From contig CALHCK010000072.1 in assembly GCA_937936695.1 (NCBI GenBank), positions 1-5,318 of the forward strand: a stretch of DNA of 5,318 bases, read 5' to 3'. Positions 1-5,318 of the stretch are shown one piece after another. The notes beneath the pieces were generated by a model. It was not told the origin of the DNA and did no database searches. It was given only the letters and a program-made list of their open reading frames with translations. Made by a program: the position numbers and the translations under genes. Within the stretch, counting starts at the first letter, position 1. Each line of letters opens with the position of its first letter. This DNA is from an uncultured Polaribacter sp. (GTDB taxonomy: Bacteria; Bacteroidota; Bacteroidia; Flavobacteriales; Flavobacteriaceae).

Positions 1-1
1 T

Positions 2-82
2 TTTAATTATTTAAGTCCGGTAGTAACATTACTTTTTGCTGCCTTTAATTTAAAAATTAGGCAGTTGGTTAAAAAAAACTAA
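2..82 (+). CDS. C-terminal end of an unidentified protein, probably membrane-anchored (partial)
   Basis: An open frame entering from the left edge gives 26 residues, starting FNYLSPVVTLLFAAFNLK and ending in a basic tail (IRQLVKKN) before a TAA at 80-82. The hydrophobic run of about 15 residues followed by Arg, Lys and Lys looks like a last transmembrane helix with a cytoplasmic tail. The stretch is also richer in G and C (ccggtagta, gctgcc) than the DNA after the stop, as expected for coding sequence. The stop sits inside a terminator-like structure (71-103), which supports a gene ending here. The family cannot be named from 26 residues, and chance openness over 81 bases is possible, so confidence is moderate. 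Confidence 0.5.
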   Translation, partial: FNYLSPVVTLLFAAFNLKIRQLVKKN

Positions 83-103
83 CAATTTTAATTGTATTTT
101 TTT
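71..103. terminator. Candidate bidirectional intrinsic terminator
   Basis: A run of eight A (71-78) precedes the perfect inverted repeat ACAATT (82-87) / AATTGT (90-95), which is followed by seven T (97-103). Read on the + strand this is a hairpin plus U-tract right at the stop of the partial gene ending at 82. Read on the - strand the A-run becomes a U-tract three bases after the same hairpin, so it could also end the leftward porin transcript after about 160 nt of 3' UTR. The stem has only one G-C pair per arm, so strength is uncertain. AT-rich terminators of this kind are plausible in a low-GC genome. Confidence 0.45.
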
Positions 104-243
104 GTGAGAATATTTTAGGTTTCATGTTAAAACCATGTAAATTATAGCCTTTATTTATGTCTTATTTTTTATAAGATTCATTAATAAATCTTAATTTTCA
201 CACAATTATTCAAAGCCATAAAAGGTTTGTAAATAAAAGAGAG
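104..243. other. Gene-free AT-rich spacer downstream of the porin gene
   Basis: No convincing reading frame is present on either strand. The spacer contains short inverted repeats: GGTTT (118-122)/AAACC (130-134), CTTAT (161-165)/ATAAG (171-175) and TAAGATT (172-178)/AATCTTA (187-193). The last two share an arm and so could not form together. None is followed by a clear T-run on the - strand. It would be transcribed as the 3' UTR of the porin mRNA if termination occurs at the 71-103 structure. Confidence 0.5.
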
Positions 244-2196
244 TTATATAAACCAATTCCATACCAAACCAAAACGAACCGTAAAATCTCTGTAAGGATA
301 GTTAGGAGCAGAAAAATAATTTTTTTCAGTAAAACCAGAGGTAGCATTATCAATTTTAAAGAAAATACGTGTTCTTCTTACTTGCGCATTAAAAAACAAA
401 TCTACCGTAGGAAAACCAATTTCTTGCGTGTTTTGTAAATGAAACTCTGCAAGCAACGGATTATAGGCATTGGCACTATACGTTGTAAAATACTTTAAAG
501 TAGCACCTATGTTAACTAACATTGGTTTTCCTTTAAACCAGTAATCTTGGTAATACAATGTATTTCTGGTAACAAAGTCGGGTACTCTAAAAACATTGGC
601 ACCACTACTTACATTTTGGTACATTAAGGTATTATCTAAAGCAAACTTTTTGTAACGGAATTCTTTGCTAGCTTTTACTTTTAAATAAATAATTTGATTA
701 CCAAATTGCTGAGGTAAACTATTTTCATCAAAATACGTGTAGTTATCTATGTTTGTAAAATCTAAAGAAGTATTTAACCATTTAGAGTCAAAAGAAAAAC
801 CTAAGTTTCGTGTGTTTACATTGCTAAAATTATTTTGCCAATTAAAAGTATCATATTTACTTTGGTGCAATAAAGTATTAAAATTTGGCGATTTAGAGCT
901 AAGTAATAAACTACCTTTTACAGTAAAAACACTATCTTTTTTATACAAAGCTTCACCTCTTAAAAAGCTACCAGACAATCTACCAGCGCCAGGACTAACC
1001 GTACCTGTAGCATTTAACTGAAACTTTTTAACTCTAGCATTCCAGTCTGCACCAAAGGCAATTGCATTTCCTTCTAGTTTTATTGACGATATAGCACTGT
1101 TGGTATTTACTATCGTGTCGTAACCATAAGAATATTGCGTAATATTTACCTTCGGTTTAAATTTACCCAATACATATTTAGAGTTAAACTCTAAATTAAA
1201 TTCGTTATTTGTAATTTTTTGTTCAGCAGTACTATTTCCGTTAGTTCCATTTGTAGTTCCAAAAATTTCAGAATCTGTAGGCTGTGTAAAATTATAACTC
1301 TTGGTTTCGCTAGTAAGTACGTGTCCAATTTTTAAATTACTAAAATCTTTGTTGTTAATAGTATCTTTAGATGCAGCCAACTTGTAGCTGTGTTCTATAT
1401 AACTTCTACTACTATCAAAAAAGTTTTCGGCATCATTAAAATTAACATCTAAACGCTCTCTAGATGTAAACTCAGGGTCATTAGCAACAAATTTTGCAAT
1501 TTCACTTGCTGGCAAACCACCACTTTCTTGATTAAAAAAATCTTGCGACGTAAAATGCCCGCGAATTTCATAAGCATCATTTTTAGTTCTATAACTAAAA
1601 GTACCTCTAAAATTACCATTACTAGATAAAGATCTTCTGTATGCACCTAAAGATCGGAGGCCTTTATAAGAAAGAGATACATTAAATCTTCTAGAAAAAT
1701 TTAAAGTAAAAATAGCGTCTAAAACCTGCCCTTGTTGCAAACCTGTTCTGTAAGTAATTTCAGAAGTAGGTGTAGGTACCTCGTAATATTTTATTTCATC
1801 AACATCTAAATAACTAAACTGTTTTGCGGTAAAACCAATATCTGGTAAAAGTGTTAAATTTCTAAAATCATACCCCAAACTAGTAAATGTTTGTCCCTGA
1901 TTATGAAACGCTAACAACTCAAAATTATCGGTTCTTAAATAATTAAATTTGTAATCTTTTTTAATAGACAAAGTAGTATCTATATATGTAGTATCTCTGT
2001 CATGAGAAAAAACCTTGTAGTCTGTGTATTTAGTTTTACCAGACAATGTTACTTTAATTTCTCCTTTATTTTGTACCGAGTCTTTACTAAATTCGTTTAA
2101 ATTAGTAATACCATTATTAGATCTAAAATCTTGAGAAAAGAGAGAACTGTATCCTGAAATACAGAAAATTAACAATAAAAAAAAATGTTTATTCAT
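244..2196 (-). CDS. Putative outer-membrane porin, Porin_10-like (650 aa)
   Basis: This is predicted to be a secreted outer-membrane beta-barrel; its substrate is unknown. Residues 1-21 form a signal peptide (hydrophobic core about 5-20) ending in LFS before Q22, the common Bacteroidota 'FSQ' junction with cleavage by signal peptidase I. Residues 69-111 (DTTYIDTTLSIKKDY, then YLRTDNFELLAF) and 141-190 (PTPTSEITYRTG, GLRSLGAYRRSL) match my memory of blocks conserved in the flavobacterial 'putative porin' family. The remainder alternates hydrophobic and polar residues, as beta-strands do, and the last strand ends in aromatic residues (FTVRFGLVWNWFI), as expected of a signal for barrel assembly. 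I see no TonB box or plug domain, so it is not a SusC-type receptor. The length is normal for the family and the frame is unbroken. The start is the Met before the signal peptide; no Shine-Dalgarno sequence precedes it. It is divergent from rnhB across 148 bp, with a good promoter box 18 bp upstream. Porin activity itself is a family-name inference. Confidence 0.85.
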   Translation of the reverse strand: MNKHFFLLLIFCISGYSSLFSQDFRSNNGITNLNEFSKDSVQNKGEIKVTLSGKTKYTDYKVFSHDRDTTYIDTTLSIKKDYKFNYLRTDNFELLAFHNQGQTFTSLGYDFRNLTLLPDIGFTAKQFSYLDVDEIKYYEVPTPTSEITYRTGLQQGQVLDAIFTLNFSRRFNVSLSYKGLRSLGAYRRSLSSNGNFRGTFSYRTKNDAYEIRGHFTSQDFFNQESGGLPASEIAKFVANDPEFTSRERLDVNFNDAENFFDSSRSYIEHSYKLAASKDTINNKDFSNLKIGHVLTSETKSYNFTQPTDSEIFGTTNGTNGNSTAEQKITNNEFNLEFNSKYVLGKFKPKVNITQYSYGYDTIVNTNSAISSIKLEGNAIAFGADWNARVKKFQLNATGTVSPGAGRLSGSFLRGEALYKKDSVFTVKGSLLLSSKSPNFNTLLHQSKYDTFNWQNNFSNVNTRNLGFSFDSKWLNTSLDFTNIDNYTYFDENSLPQQFGNQIIYLKVKASKEFRYKKFALDNTLMYQNVSSGANVFRVPDFVTRNTLYYQDYWFKGKPMLVNIGATLKYFTTYSANAYNPLLAEFHLQNTQEIGFPTVDLFFNAQVRRTRIFFKIDNATSGFTEKNYFSAPNYPYRDFTVRFGLVWNWFI

Positions 2197-2213
2197 AGGT
2201 TATTTCTACAAAA

Positions 2214-2222
2214 GCAAATGTA
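2214..2222 (-). promoter_or_regulatory. Bacteroidota -7 promoter box for the porin gene
   Basis: On the - strand this reads TACATTTGC, a perfect match to the TAnnTTTG(C) -7 element used by the primary sigma factor of Bacteroidota. It lies 18-26 bases upstream of the porin ATG, which implies a short leader of about 10 nt. No exact TTTG/TTG -33 element is found at the usual 19-21 bp spacing; the nearest TTTG (2235-2238 on the - strand) is only 12 bp away. The expected -33 position is instead covered by the AATTATT/AATAATT inverted repeat at 2238-2254. The box is seen directly; its activity is inferred. Confidence 0.5.
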
Positions 2223-2237
2223 AAATAATTTAACCAA

Positions 2238-2254
2238 AATTATTGTTAATAATT
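2238..2254. repeat. Perfect 7-bp inverted repeat in the porin promoter region
   Basis: AATTATT (2238-2244) and AATAATT (2248-2254) are exact reverse complements around a GTT spacer. The repeat sits 16-32 bp upstream of the porin -7 box, where the -33 element would normally be. That makes an operator or activator site possible, but AT-rich palindromes arise by chance at this base composition. Confidence 0.4.
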
Positions 2255-2316
2255 ATCACGAAAAATACAGAAGCTAAAAATAATCTAGCAGCAGTTATTT
2301 TATGAAACTCAAAATA

Positions 2317-2335
2317 AAAAGAAAACTTTTCTTTT
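2317..2335. repeat. 19-bp palindrome immediately upstream of rnhB
   Basis: AAAAGAAAA (2317-2325) and TTTTCTTTT (2327-2335) are exact reverse complements around a single C, ending 9 bp before the rnhB ATG. As RNA it would form an 8-bp hairpin with a three-base loop at the ribosome entry region. As DNA it is a symmetric site over the presumed rnhB promoter. No obvious TAnnTTTG box was found for rnhB, so which side of its transcription start this lies on is unknown. Confidence 0.4.
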
Positions 2336-2344
2336 CTTTGTATA

Positions 2345-2944
2345 ATGTTAGCATCTAATTACAGTAATTTTTCTTTAGAAGCCGGTACAGACGAGGCAGG
2401 CAGAGGTTGTTTATCTGGTCCGGTTGTGGCAGCAGCAGTTATTTTACCCAAAGATTTTACCCATCCTTTTTTAAACGATTCTAAGCAATTATCAGAAAAA
2501 AAAAGAGAACAATTAAAACCTTTTATAGAGCAAAATGCATTGGCATACGGAGTCTCATTTGTTTGGCAAGAAGAGGTAGACAAAATTAACGTATTACAAG
2601 CCTCAATAACAGGCATGCACCGTTCTATAGAAATGCTAAAAATTCAACCAGAATTTATAATTGTAGATGGTAATAAATTTAAAGATTACAAAAATATACC
2701 CCACAAAACCATTGTAAAAGGAGACGCAAAATACCTAAGCATTGCCGCCGCCTCTGTGTTGGCAAAAACGTATAGAGACGCCTACATGCAAAAAATTCAT
2801 CAAGAATTTCCTATGTACAATTGGCAAAAAAACAAAGGTTACCCAACCAAAGAGCACAGAGAAGCAATCAGGCAATTTGGGGCAACAAATTACCACAGAA
2901 AAACATTTAAATTGTTGCCAGAACAAATAAAGTTAAAATTATAA
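2345..2944 (+). CDS. rnhB: Ribonuclease HII (199 aa)
   Basis: A cytoplasmic endonuclease that cuts RNA in RNA/DNA hybrids and 5' of single ribonucleotides in DNA, starting ribonucleotide excision repair. The sequence carries the full family signature: TDEAGRG at 15-21 with catalytic D16 and E17 and the GRG loop (19-21) that reads the ribonucleotide 2'-OH; DSKQLSEKKRE at 45-55; VDG with D108; KGD with D127, followed by SIAAASVLAKTYRD (132-145); and the conserved tyrosine Y166 in NKGYPTKEH. D16, E17, D108 and D127 correspond to the DEDD metal-binding set known for the family. Length equals the usual bacterial form (about 200 residues), so the enzyme looks complete and active. The chosen ATG is the only one before the first catalytic residue; the next Met is residue 91. 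No Shine-Dalgarno sequence is visible. It is the only + gene in its unit before a T-tract, and is divergent from the porin gene. Confidence 0.97.
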   Translation: MLASNYSNFSLEAGTDEAGRGCLSGPVVAAAVILPKDFTHPFLNDSKQLSEKKREQLKPFIEQNALAYGVSFVWQEEVDKINVLQASITGMHRSIEMLKIQPEFIIVDGNKFKDYKNIPHKTIVKGDAKYLSIAAASVLAKTYRDAYMQKIHQEFPMYNWQKNKGYPTKEHREAIRQFGATNYHRKTFKLLPEQIKLKL

Positions 2945-2954
2945 TTGTTTTTTT
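2922..2954 (+). terminator. Weak candidate terminator at the end of rnhB
   Basis: AACAA-ATAA (2922-2930) can pair with TTAT (2939-2942) and TTGTT (2945-2949) across a 2-base bulge. The 3' arm runs into seven consecutive T (2948-2954). The structure overlaps the rnhB stop codon. It is AT-rich and bulged, so the T-tract position is the stronger part of the evidence. It separates rnhB from the repeat block and the nucleoid-protein gene that follow. Confidence 0.35.
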
Positions 2955-2955
2955 A

Positions 2956-3030
2956 GAAGCCATTTCCTGCTTTCACTACTCGCTGTTTCGTGCCTCAACG
3001 AGCTCAAACAAACCGTTCAATCAGGGCTAA
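2956..3030. repeat. GC-rich symmetric intergenic element, probably a dispersed repeat
   Basis: This non-coding block is about 50% G+C by hand count over 2959-3028, against roughly 30% around it, and has sharp edges. Nested short inverted repeats mark it. The outermost, AGCC (2958-2961)/GGCT (3025-3028), overlaps the next by one base. Inside it are CCTG (2966-2969)/CAGG (3022-3025), CTCG (2979-2982)/CGAG (2999-3002), TGTTT (2984-2988)/AAACA (3006-3010) and TCGT (2988-2991)/ACGA (2998-3001) around a six-base loop. Not all can pair at once, which suggests a decayed hairpin core between conserved ends. From memory, and not searched here, similar blocks with a 'tttcctgctttc' left half and a 'caatcaggggct'-like right half recur between genes in Flavobacteriaceae. 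It encodes no plausible peptide. Alternatives are a structured RNA or a MITE remnant. Confidence 0.55.
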
Positions 3031-3121
3031 ACTATTTTGCAAACTTCTATAAAACTCATCTATTAATTTAGTATTTATTTAAAAAGTTCAATTATTTTTA
3101 CAGTCCTAAAAATATCAAAAG

Positions 3122-4174
3122 ATGATTAAAAAAACCAGAGCAGAAATTACAAAATGTATTTTACACAAAGTAGCCAATAAATTTAACAGTGGGCAAAATG
3201 TGTTTTCTGAAGAATTAATTCGTTTTGACCAAGAAAGCTACGATTTAATGAAAGGTTTTCTCTTAAAACCCTTTGGTAATTTAACACAAAGCTACCGTTT
3301 TTCTCATCATGCAGATATTCGTTTAAACGAGTTAAATAATTATGCATCAGAAATTTTTAAAGACGAAGAAACGTTTATAGAATTTTCTAAAAACATTGTA
3401 AACCATTTGTACGAACAATCTAATTCTGCACAAATAAAAACAGGAGATGTAATTGTTGTTTTTATAGAAGGTTTAGAGTACAAAGATGTGCTAACAGAAG
3501 CTATCGGAATTTTTAAAATTGAAAATAAAATAGATTTTTTTCAAACCTATTTAGACGATAACGAAAGTTGGGATGTGGTAGTACAAAAAGGAATCTCTAC
3601 CAAAAGAATGGATAAGGGTTGCTTAATTTTAAATACAGCAGACACAGAAGGTACTGTAGTTTTTTCTGTAGATAATAATAATTACGATGCTCAATACTGG
3701 ATTAAAAATTTTTTAAGTGTAAAATTAGCAGACGATTACAATTCGCATACACAAAGTTATTTAGCAATGTGTAAAGAGTTTTCTGAAGAGGTTATTAAAC
3801 CCGAATTAGGAATGCACGAGCAAGGAAATTTTTTAGCAAACACTGTAGATTATTTTAAAGAAAACGAAACTGTAGATTATGCTACTTTTAAAGATGAAAT
3901 TTTTGAAGAAGAAAAGCACAAAGAAAAGTTTGATGAGTACAAAAAGCACTTCGAAGATTTAAATGATGTATTAATTAGAAACAATTTTGATGTATCTGGA
4001 GTAGTTTTAAAGAAAGAAAAAAGTAAATTAAAAACAGAAATTAAATTAGACACTAATATTAGTATAAAATTAGATGTAGATGCACCTGAAGCAGCATCAG
4101 AATATTTAGAAAGAGGTTACGACGAAGAAAAGAAAATGAAATATTATAAGGTGTATTTTAACGAAGAAAAATAA
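3122..4174 (+). CDS. Nucleoid-associated protein, NdpA/YejK (NA37) family (350 aa)
   Basis: Members of this family are DNA-binding proteins of the bacterial nucleoid. E. coli YejK/NdpA (335 aa) binds double-stranded DNA and has been linked to topoisomerase IV, but the physiological role is poorly defined. Family-like features here are the N-terminal strand ITKCILHKVANK (9-20), FLLKPF (46-51), the HLYEQSNSAQIKTGDV block (95-110, typically 'HLYEQS.HP.IK.G'), the central IEGLEYKDVLTEAIGIFK region (115-132), and NFLSVKLADD near 191-200 followed by the 'T..Y...CKEF' helix. The C-terminal third is highly charged (many Lys and Glu) and ends with a short beta-rich piece. There is no signal peptide or membrane segment, so it is cytoplasmic. 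Length fits the family and the frame is intact. The gene follows the intergenic repeat and is 19 bp ahead of the lipoprotein gene, so the two are probably co-transcribed. Family call is from remembered similarity; function is inferred. Confidence 0.8.
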   Translation: MIKKTRAEITKCILHKVANKFNSGQNVFSEELIRFDQESYDLMKGFLLKPFGNLTQSYRFSHHADIRLNELNNYASEIFKDEETFIEFSKNIVNHLYEQSNSAQIKTGDVIVVFIEGLEYKDVLTEAIGIFKIENKIDFFQTYLDDNESWDVVVQKGISTKRMDKGCLILNTADTEGTVVFSVDNNNYDAQYWIKNFLSVKLADDYNSHTQSYLAMCKEFSEEVIKPELGMHEQGNFLANTVDYFKENETVDYATFKDEIFEEEKHKEKFDEYKKHFEDLNDVLIRNNFDVSGVVLKKEKSKLKTEIKLDTNISIKLDVDAPEAASEYLERGYDEEKKMKYYKVYFNEEK

Positions 4175-4193
4175 ACTAAAAGCAAAAATTATT

Positions 4194-4643
4194 ATGAGCA
4201 AAAAAATAATTGCATTAGCAACCGTGTTTTTTTTAGTGTTTGCAGCGTGTAAAGAAGAGAAAAGTAATGGTACATCTGGTATTCCGTTTACTATTGCTAA
4301 AAATTATTTTATAAAAAATAATGTAAAAAGTATTGATAACCCAAAGATAGAAAACACCAAAAAATTTAATGAAATTTTTGGTAAAGTATTTACTTCTGCT
4401 CCAGACGGAAAACCAACAGTAATAGATTTCTCTAAAAATTATGTTATTGCTGTAGCTAAACCTGTAACAAATTTAAAAACAGAAATGGTTCCGCTGACAC
4501 TTAAAAAAAATAAAAAAGAAGAACTGGTTTTAACTTATAAACATATAACAACAGAAAAGCAAACTTTTACAACACGTTCAAGTTTTGCAATTATTGTAGA
4601 TAAAATGCATCAAGGCACTATTGTTTTAAAAGAAGTTAATTAG
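4194..4643 (+). CDS. Small lipoprotein with surface-export-type signal, function unknown (149 aa)
   Basis: A type II signal peptide covers residues 1-18 (SKK, then a hydrophobic core IIALATVFFLVFAA), and C19 is the lipidated residue of the lipobox FAAC. The residues after Cys are Lys-Glu-Glu, matching the K-(D/E)2 lipoprotein export signal described in the Bacteroidota Capnocytophaga. The mature protein of 131 residues is therefore predicted on the cell surface rather than the inner leaflet. The mature part has a Lys-rich N-terminal half, then a beta-rich stretch (VIDFSKNYVIAVAKPV at about 81-96, ELVLTYKHI, SFAIIVDKMHQGTIVLKEVN at the end). The pattern vaguely recalls the PrcB C-terminal domain, but the usual Gly-Gly-Tyr signature is missing, so I do not assign it. 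The ATG lies 19 bp after the upstream gene. A run of eight A and one of six A (4503-4517) encode LKKNKK. The gene ends 3 bp from the convergent lipB stop. Confidence 0.8.
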   Translation: MSKKIIALATVFFLVFAACKEEKSNGTSGIPFTIAKNYFIKNNVKSIDNPKIENTKKFNEIFGKVFTSAPDGKPTVIDFSKNYVIAVAKPVTNLKTEMVPLTLKKNKKEELVLTYKHITTEKQTFTTRSSFAIIVDKMHQGTIVLKEVN

Positions 4644-4646
4644 TTT

Positions 4647-5318
4647 TTATAGGTTAATAAATGTATCAACCTCAAAAAGATTTTTGAAATGGGTTAAAAT
4701 TTTAGACTTTACTTCTTCTAAATCTAATTTTTTACCCAATTCAGCTTCCATAGAAGCCACAGCTTTTCCTTTAATACCACAAGGCACAATATTATCAAAA
4801 TAGCCTAAATTTGTATTCACGTTTAAAGCAAAACCATGCATAGTTACCCATCTAGAAGATCGAATACCCATAGCGCAAATTTTACGTGCAAAAGGAGTGC
4901 CAACATCTAGCCAAACCCCTGTTTCTCCATCACTTCGTTCTCCTTTTAAGCCATATTCAGCAATCGTTAAAATAATAGCTTCTTCTAGTAAACGAAGATA
5001 TTTGTGAATATCTGTAAAAAAGTTTTCTAAATCTAAAATAGGGTACCCTACAATTTGTCCAGGACCGTGGTAGGTAATATCTCCTCCTCGGTTAATTTTA
5101 TAAAAAGTAGCTCCTTTATCTTTTAGTTGTTTTTTATTTAAAAGTAAGTGATTTAAATCTCCACTTTTACCTAAAGTATATACATGCGGATGCTCAACAA
5201 ATAAAAAATAATTATCTGTTTCTTTTTTATTATTATTTCTACGATTATCAATTTTTACATCTACAATTTCTTGTAATAAGTTTGTTTGATAATCCCAAGT
5301 TTCCTTGTAGTCTTTTAC
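4647..5318 (-). CDS. lipB: Octanoyl-[ACP]:protein octanoyltransferase LipB (5' end cut off)
   Basis: LipB moves the octanoyl group from octanoyl-acyl carrier protein to a lysine of lipoyl domains (pyruvate and 2-oxoglutarate dehydrogenase E2, glycine cleavage H protein), the first step of de novo lipoate synthesis before LipA adds sulfur. The frame is open to the window edge and gives 223 residues beginning VKDYKETWDYQ. Visible family motifs, numbered from the edge, are FVEHPHVYTLGKSGD (40-54), RGGDITYHGPGQ (77-88), the WLD...KICAMG segment with the catalytic lysine K146, MHGFALNV (160-167), and VPCGIKGKAV with the nucleophilic cysteine C180. Flavobacterial LipB is about 230 residues, so only around 10 N-terminal residues are missing. 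The first Met inside the window (codon at 4871) is internal, being residue 150 of this fragment and after the lysine motif, and is not the start. It converges on the lipoprotein gene with 3 bp between stops and no obvious terminator hairpin. Confidence 0.97.
   Translation of the reverse strand, partial: VKDYKETWDYQTNLLQEIVDVKIDNRRNNNKKETDNYFLFVEHPHVYTLGKSGDLNHLLLNKKQLKDKGATFYKINRGGDITYHGPGQIVGYPILDLENFFTDIHKYLRLLEEAIILTIAEYGLKGERSDGETGVWLDVGTPFARKICAMGIRSSRWVTMHGFALNVNTNLGYFDNIVPCGIKGKAVASMEAELGKKLDLEEVKSKILTHFKNLFEVDTFINL

Noticed and set aside
39..64. CTGCC/GGCAG hairpin with inner TAATTT/AAATTA arms
   Set aside because: It falls inside the probable coding end of the left-edge gene and is not followed by a T-run on either strand, so I do not call it a terminator.
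749..1021. 90-residue open frame on the + strand inside the porin gene
   Set aside because: It lies wholly antisense to a well-supported beta-barrel gene, and its translation shows no recognisable family.
1449..1646. 65-residue open frame on the - strand in another frame of the porin gene
   Set aside because: Out-of-frame shadow of the porin coding sequence, with low-complexity Leu/Val/Met content.
2341..2346. TATAAT hexamer just before and overlapping the rnhB ATG
   Set aside because: It overlaps the start codon, so it cannot serve as the promoter for this start, and Bacteroidota use a different -7 consensus.
2881..2919. Inverted repeat GGCAACAA/TTGTTGCC near the end of rnhB
   Set aside because: It has a 23-base loop, lies inside conserved coding sequence and is not followed by a T-run, so it is most likely incidental.
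2359..2926. Three overlapping open frames (two antisense, one out of frame) within rnhB
   Set aside because: rnhB has all catalytic motifs in its own frame. The others are shadows with no domain features.
3093..3100. TATTTTTA resembling a -7 promoter box upstream of the nucleoid-protein gene
   Set aside because: It lacks the final G of TAnnTTTG and has no matching -33 element. In this AT-rich DNA such a match carries little weight.
4651..4672. AGGTT/AACCT inverted repeat at the lipB 3' end
   Set aside because: It has a 12-base loop, is inside the lipB coding sequence, and lacks a T-tract on either strand; not a convincing terminator.
4647..4871. 74-residue gene starting at the Met codon at 4871
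   Set aside because: The frame stays open upstream to the window edge and encodes the essential LipB motifs (RGGDITYHGPGQ and the catalytic lysine), so this Met is internal.

Overview
The window is AT-rich (roughly 30% GC by eye). Its genes look like those of a marine or host-associated member of the Flavobacteriaceae (Bacteroidota). The evidence is a Porin_10-type outer-membrane barrel with an 'FSQ' signal-peptide end, next to and divergent from rnhB; a flavobacterial-style LipB; a lipoprotein with a Bacteroidota-type export signal; start codons without Shine-Dalgarno sequences; and one clear TAnnTTTG(C) promoter box. A genus cannot be assigned from this alone, but the composition would fit relatives of Polaribacter or Tenacibaculum.

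Layout. Bases 2-82 (+) probably encode the last 26 residues of a protein with a C-terminal hydrophobic segment. Its stop lies inside an A-tract / hairpin / T-tract that could terminate transcripts from both sides. Bases 104-243 hold no gene, only AT-rich inverted repeats. A 650-residue putative porin runs leftward (2196 to 244). A 148-bp spacer separates it from rnhB (ribonuclease HII, 2345-2944, +). That spacer holds the porin promoter and two perfect AT-rich inverted repeats. After rnhB come a T-tract terminator candidate and an unusually GC-rich, symmetric block of about 75 bp (about 2956-3030). The block looks like a dispersed intergenic repeat and is the most intriguing non-coding object here.

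Next is a probable two-gene unit on the + strand: a nucleoid-associated protein of the NdpA/YejK (NA37) family (3122-4174) and, 19 bp later, a small lipoprotein (4194-4643) whose Cys is followed by Lys-Glu-Glu, a surface-export-type signal. The lipoprotein gene meets lipB (octanoyltransferase, 4647-5318, -) tail to tail with only 3 bp between the stop codons. The start of lipB lies beyond the right edge of the window.

These genes do not form one pathway. rnhB (ribonucleotide and R-loop repair), the nucleoid protein and lipB (lipoate synthesis) are housekeeping genes, while the porin and lipoprotein are cell-envelope proteins. I see no defence system, mobile element, CRISPR array or biosynthetic cluster. 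The points worth following are the intergenic repeat, the lipoprotein's export signal, and the palindromes in the divergent promoter region.
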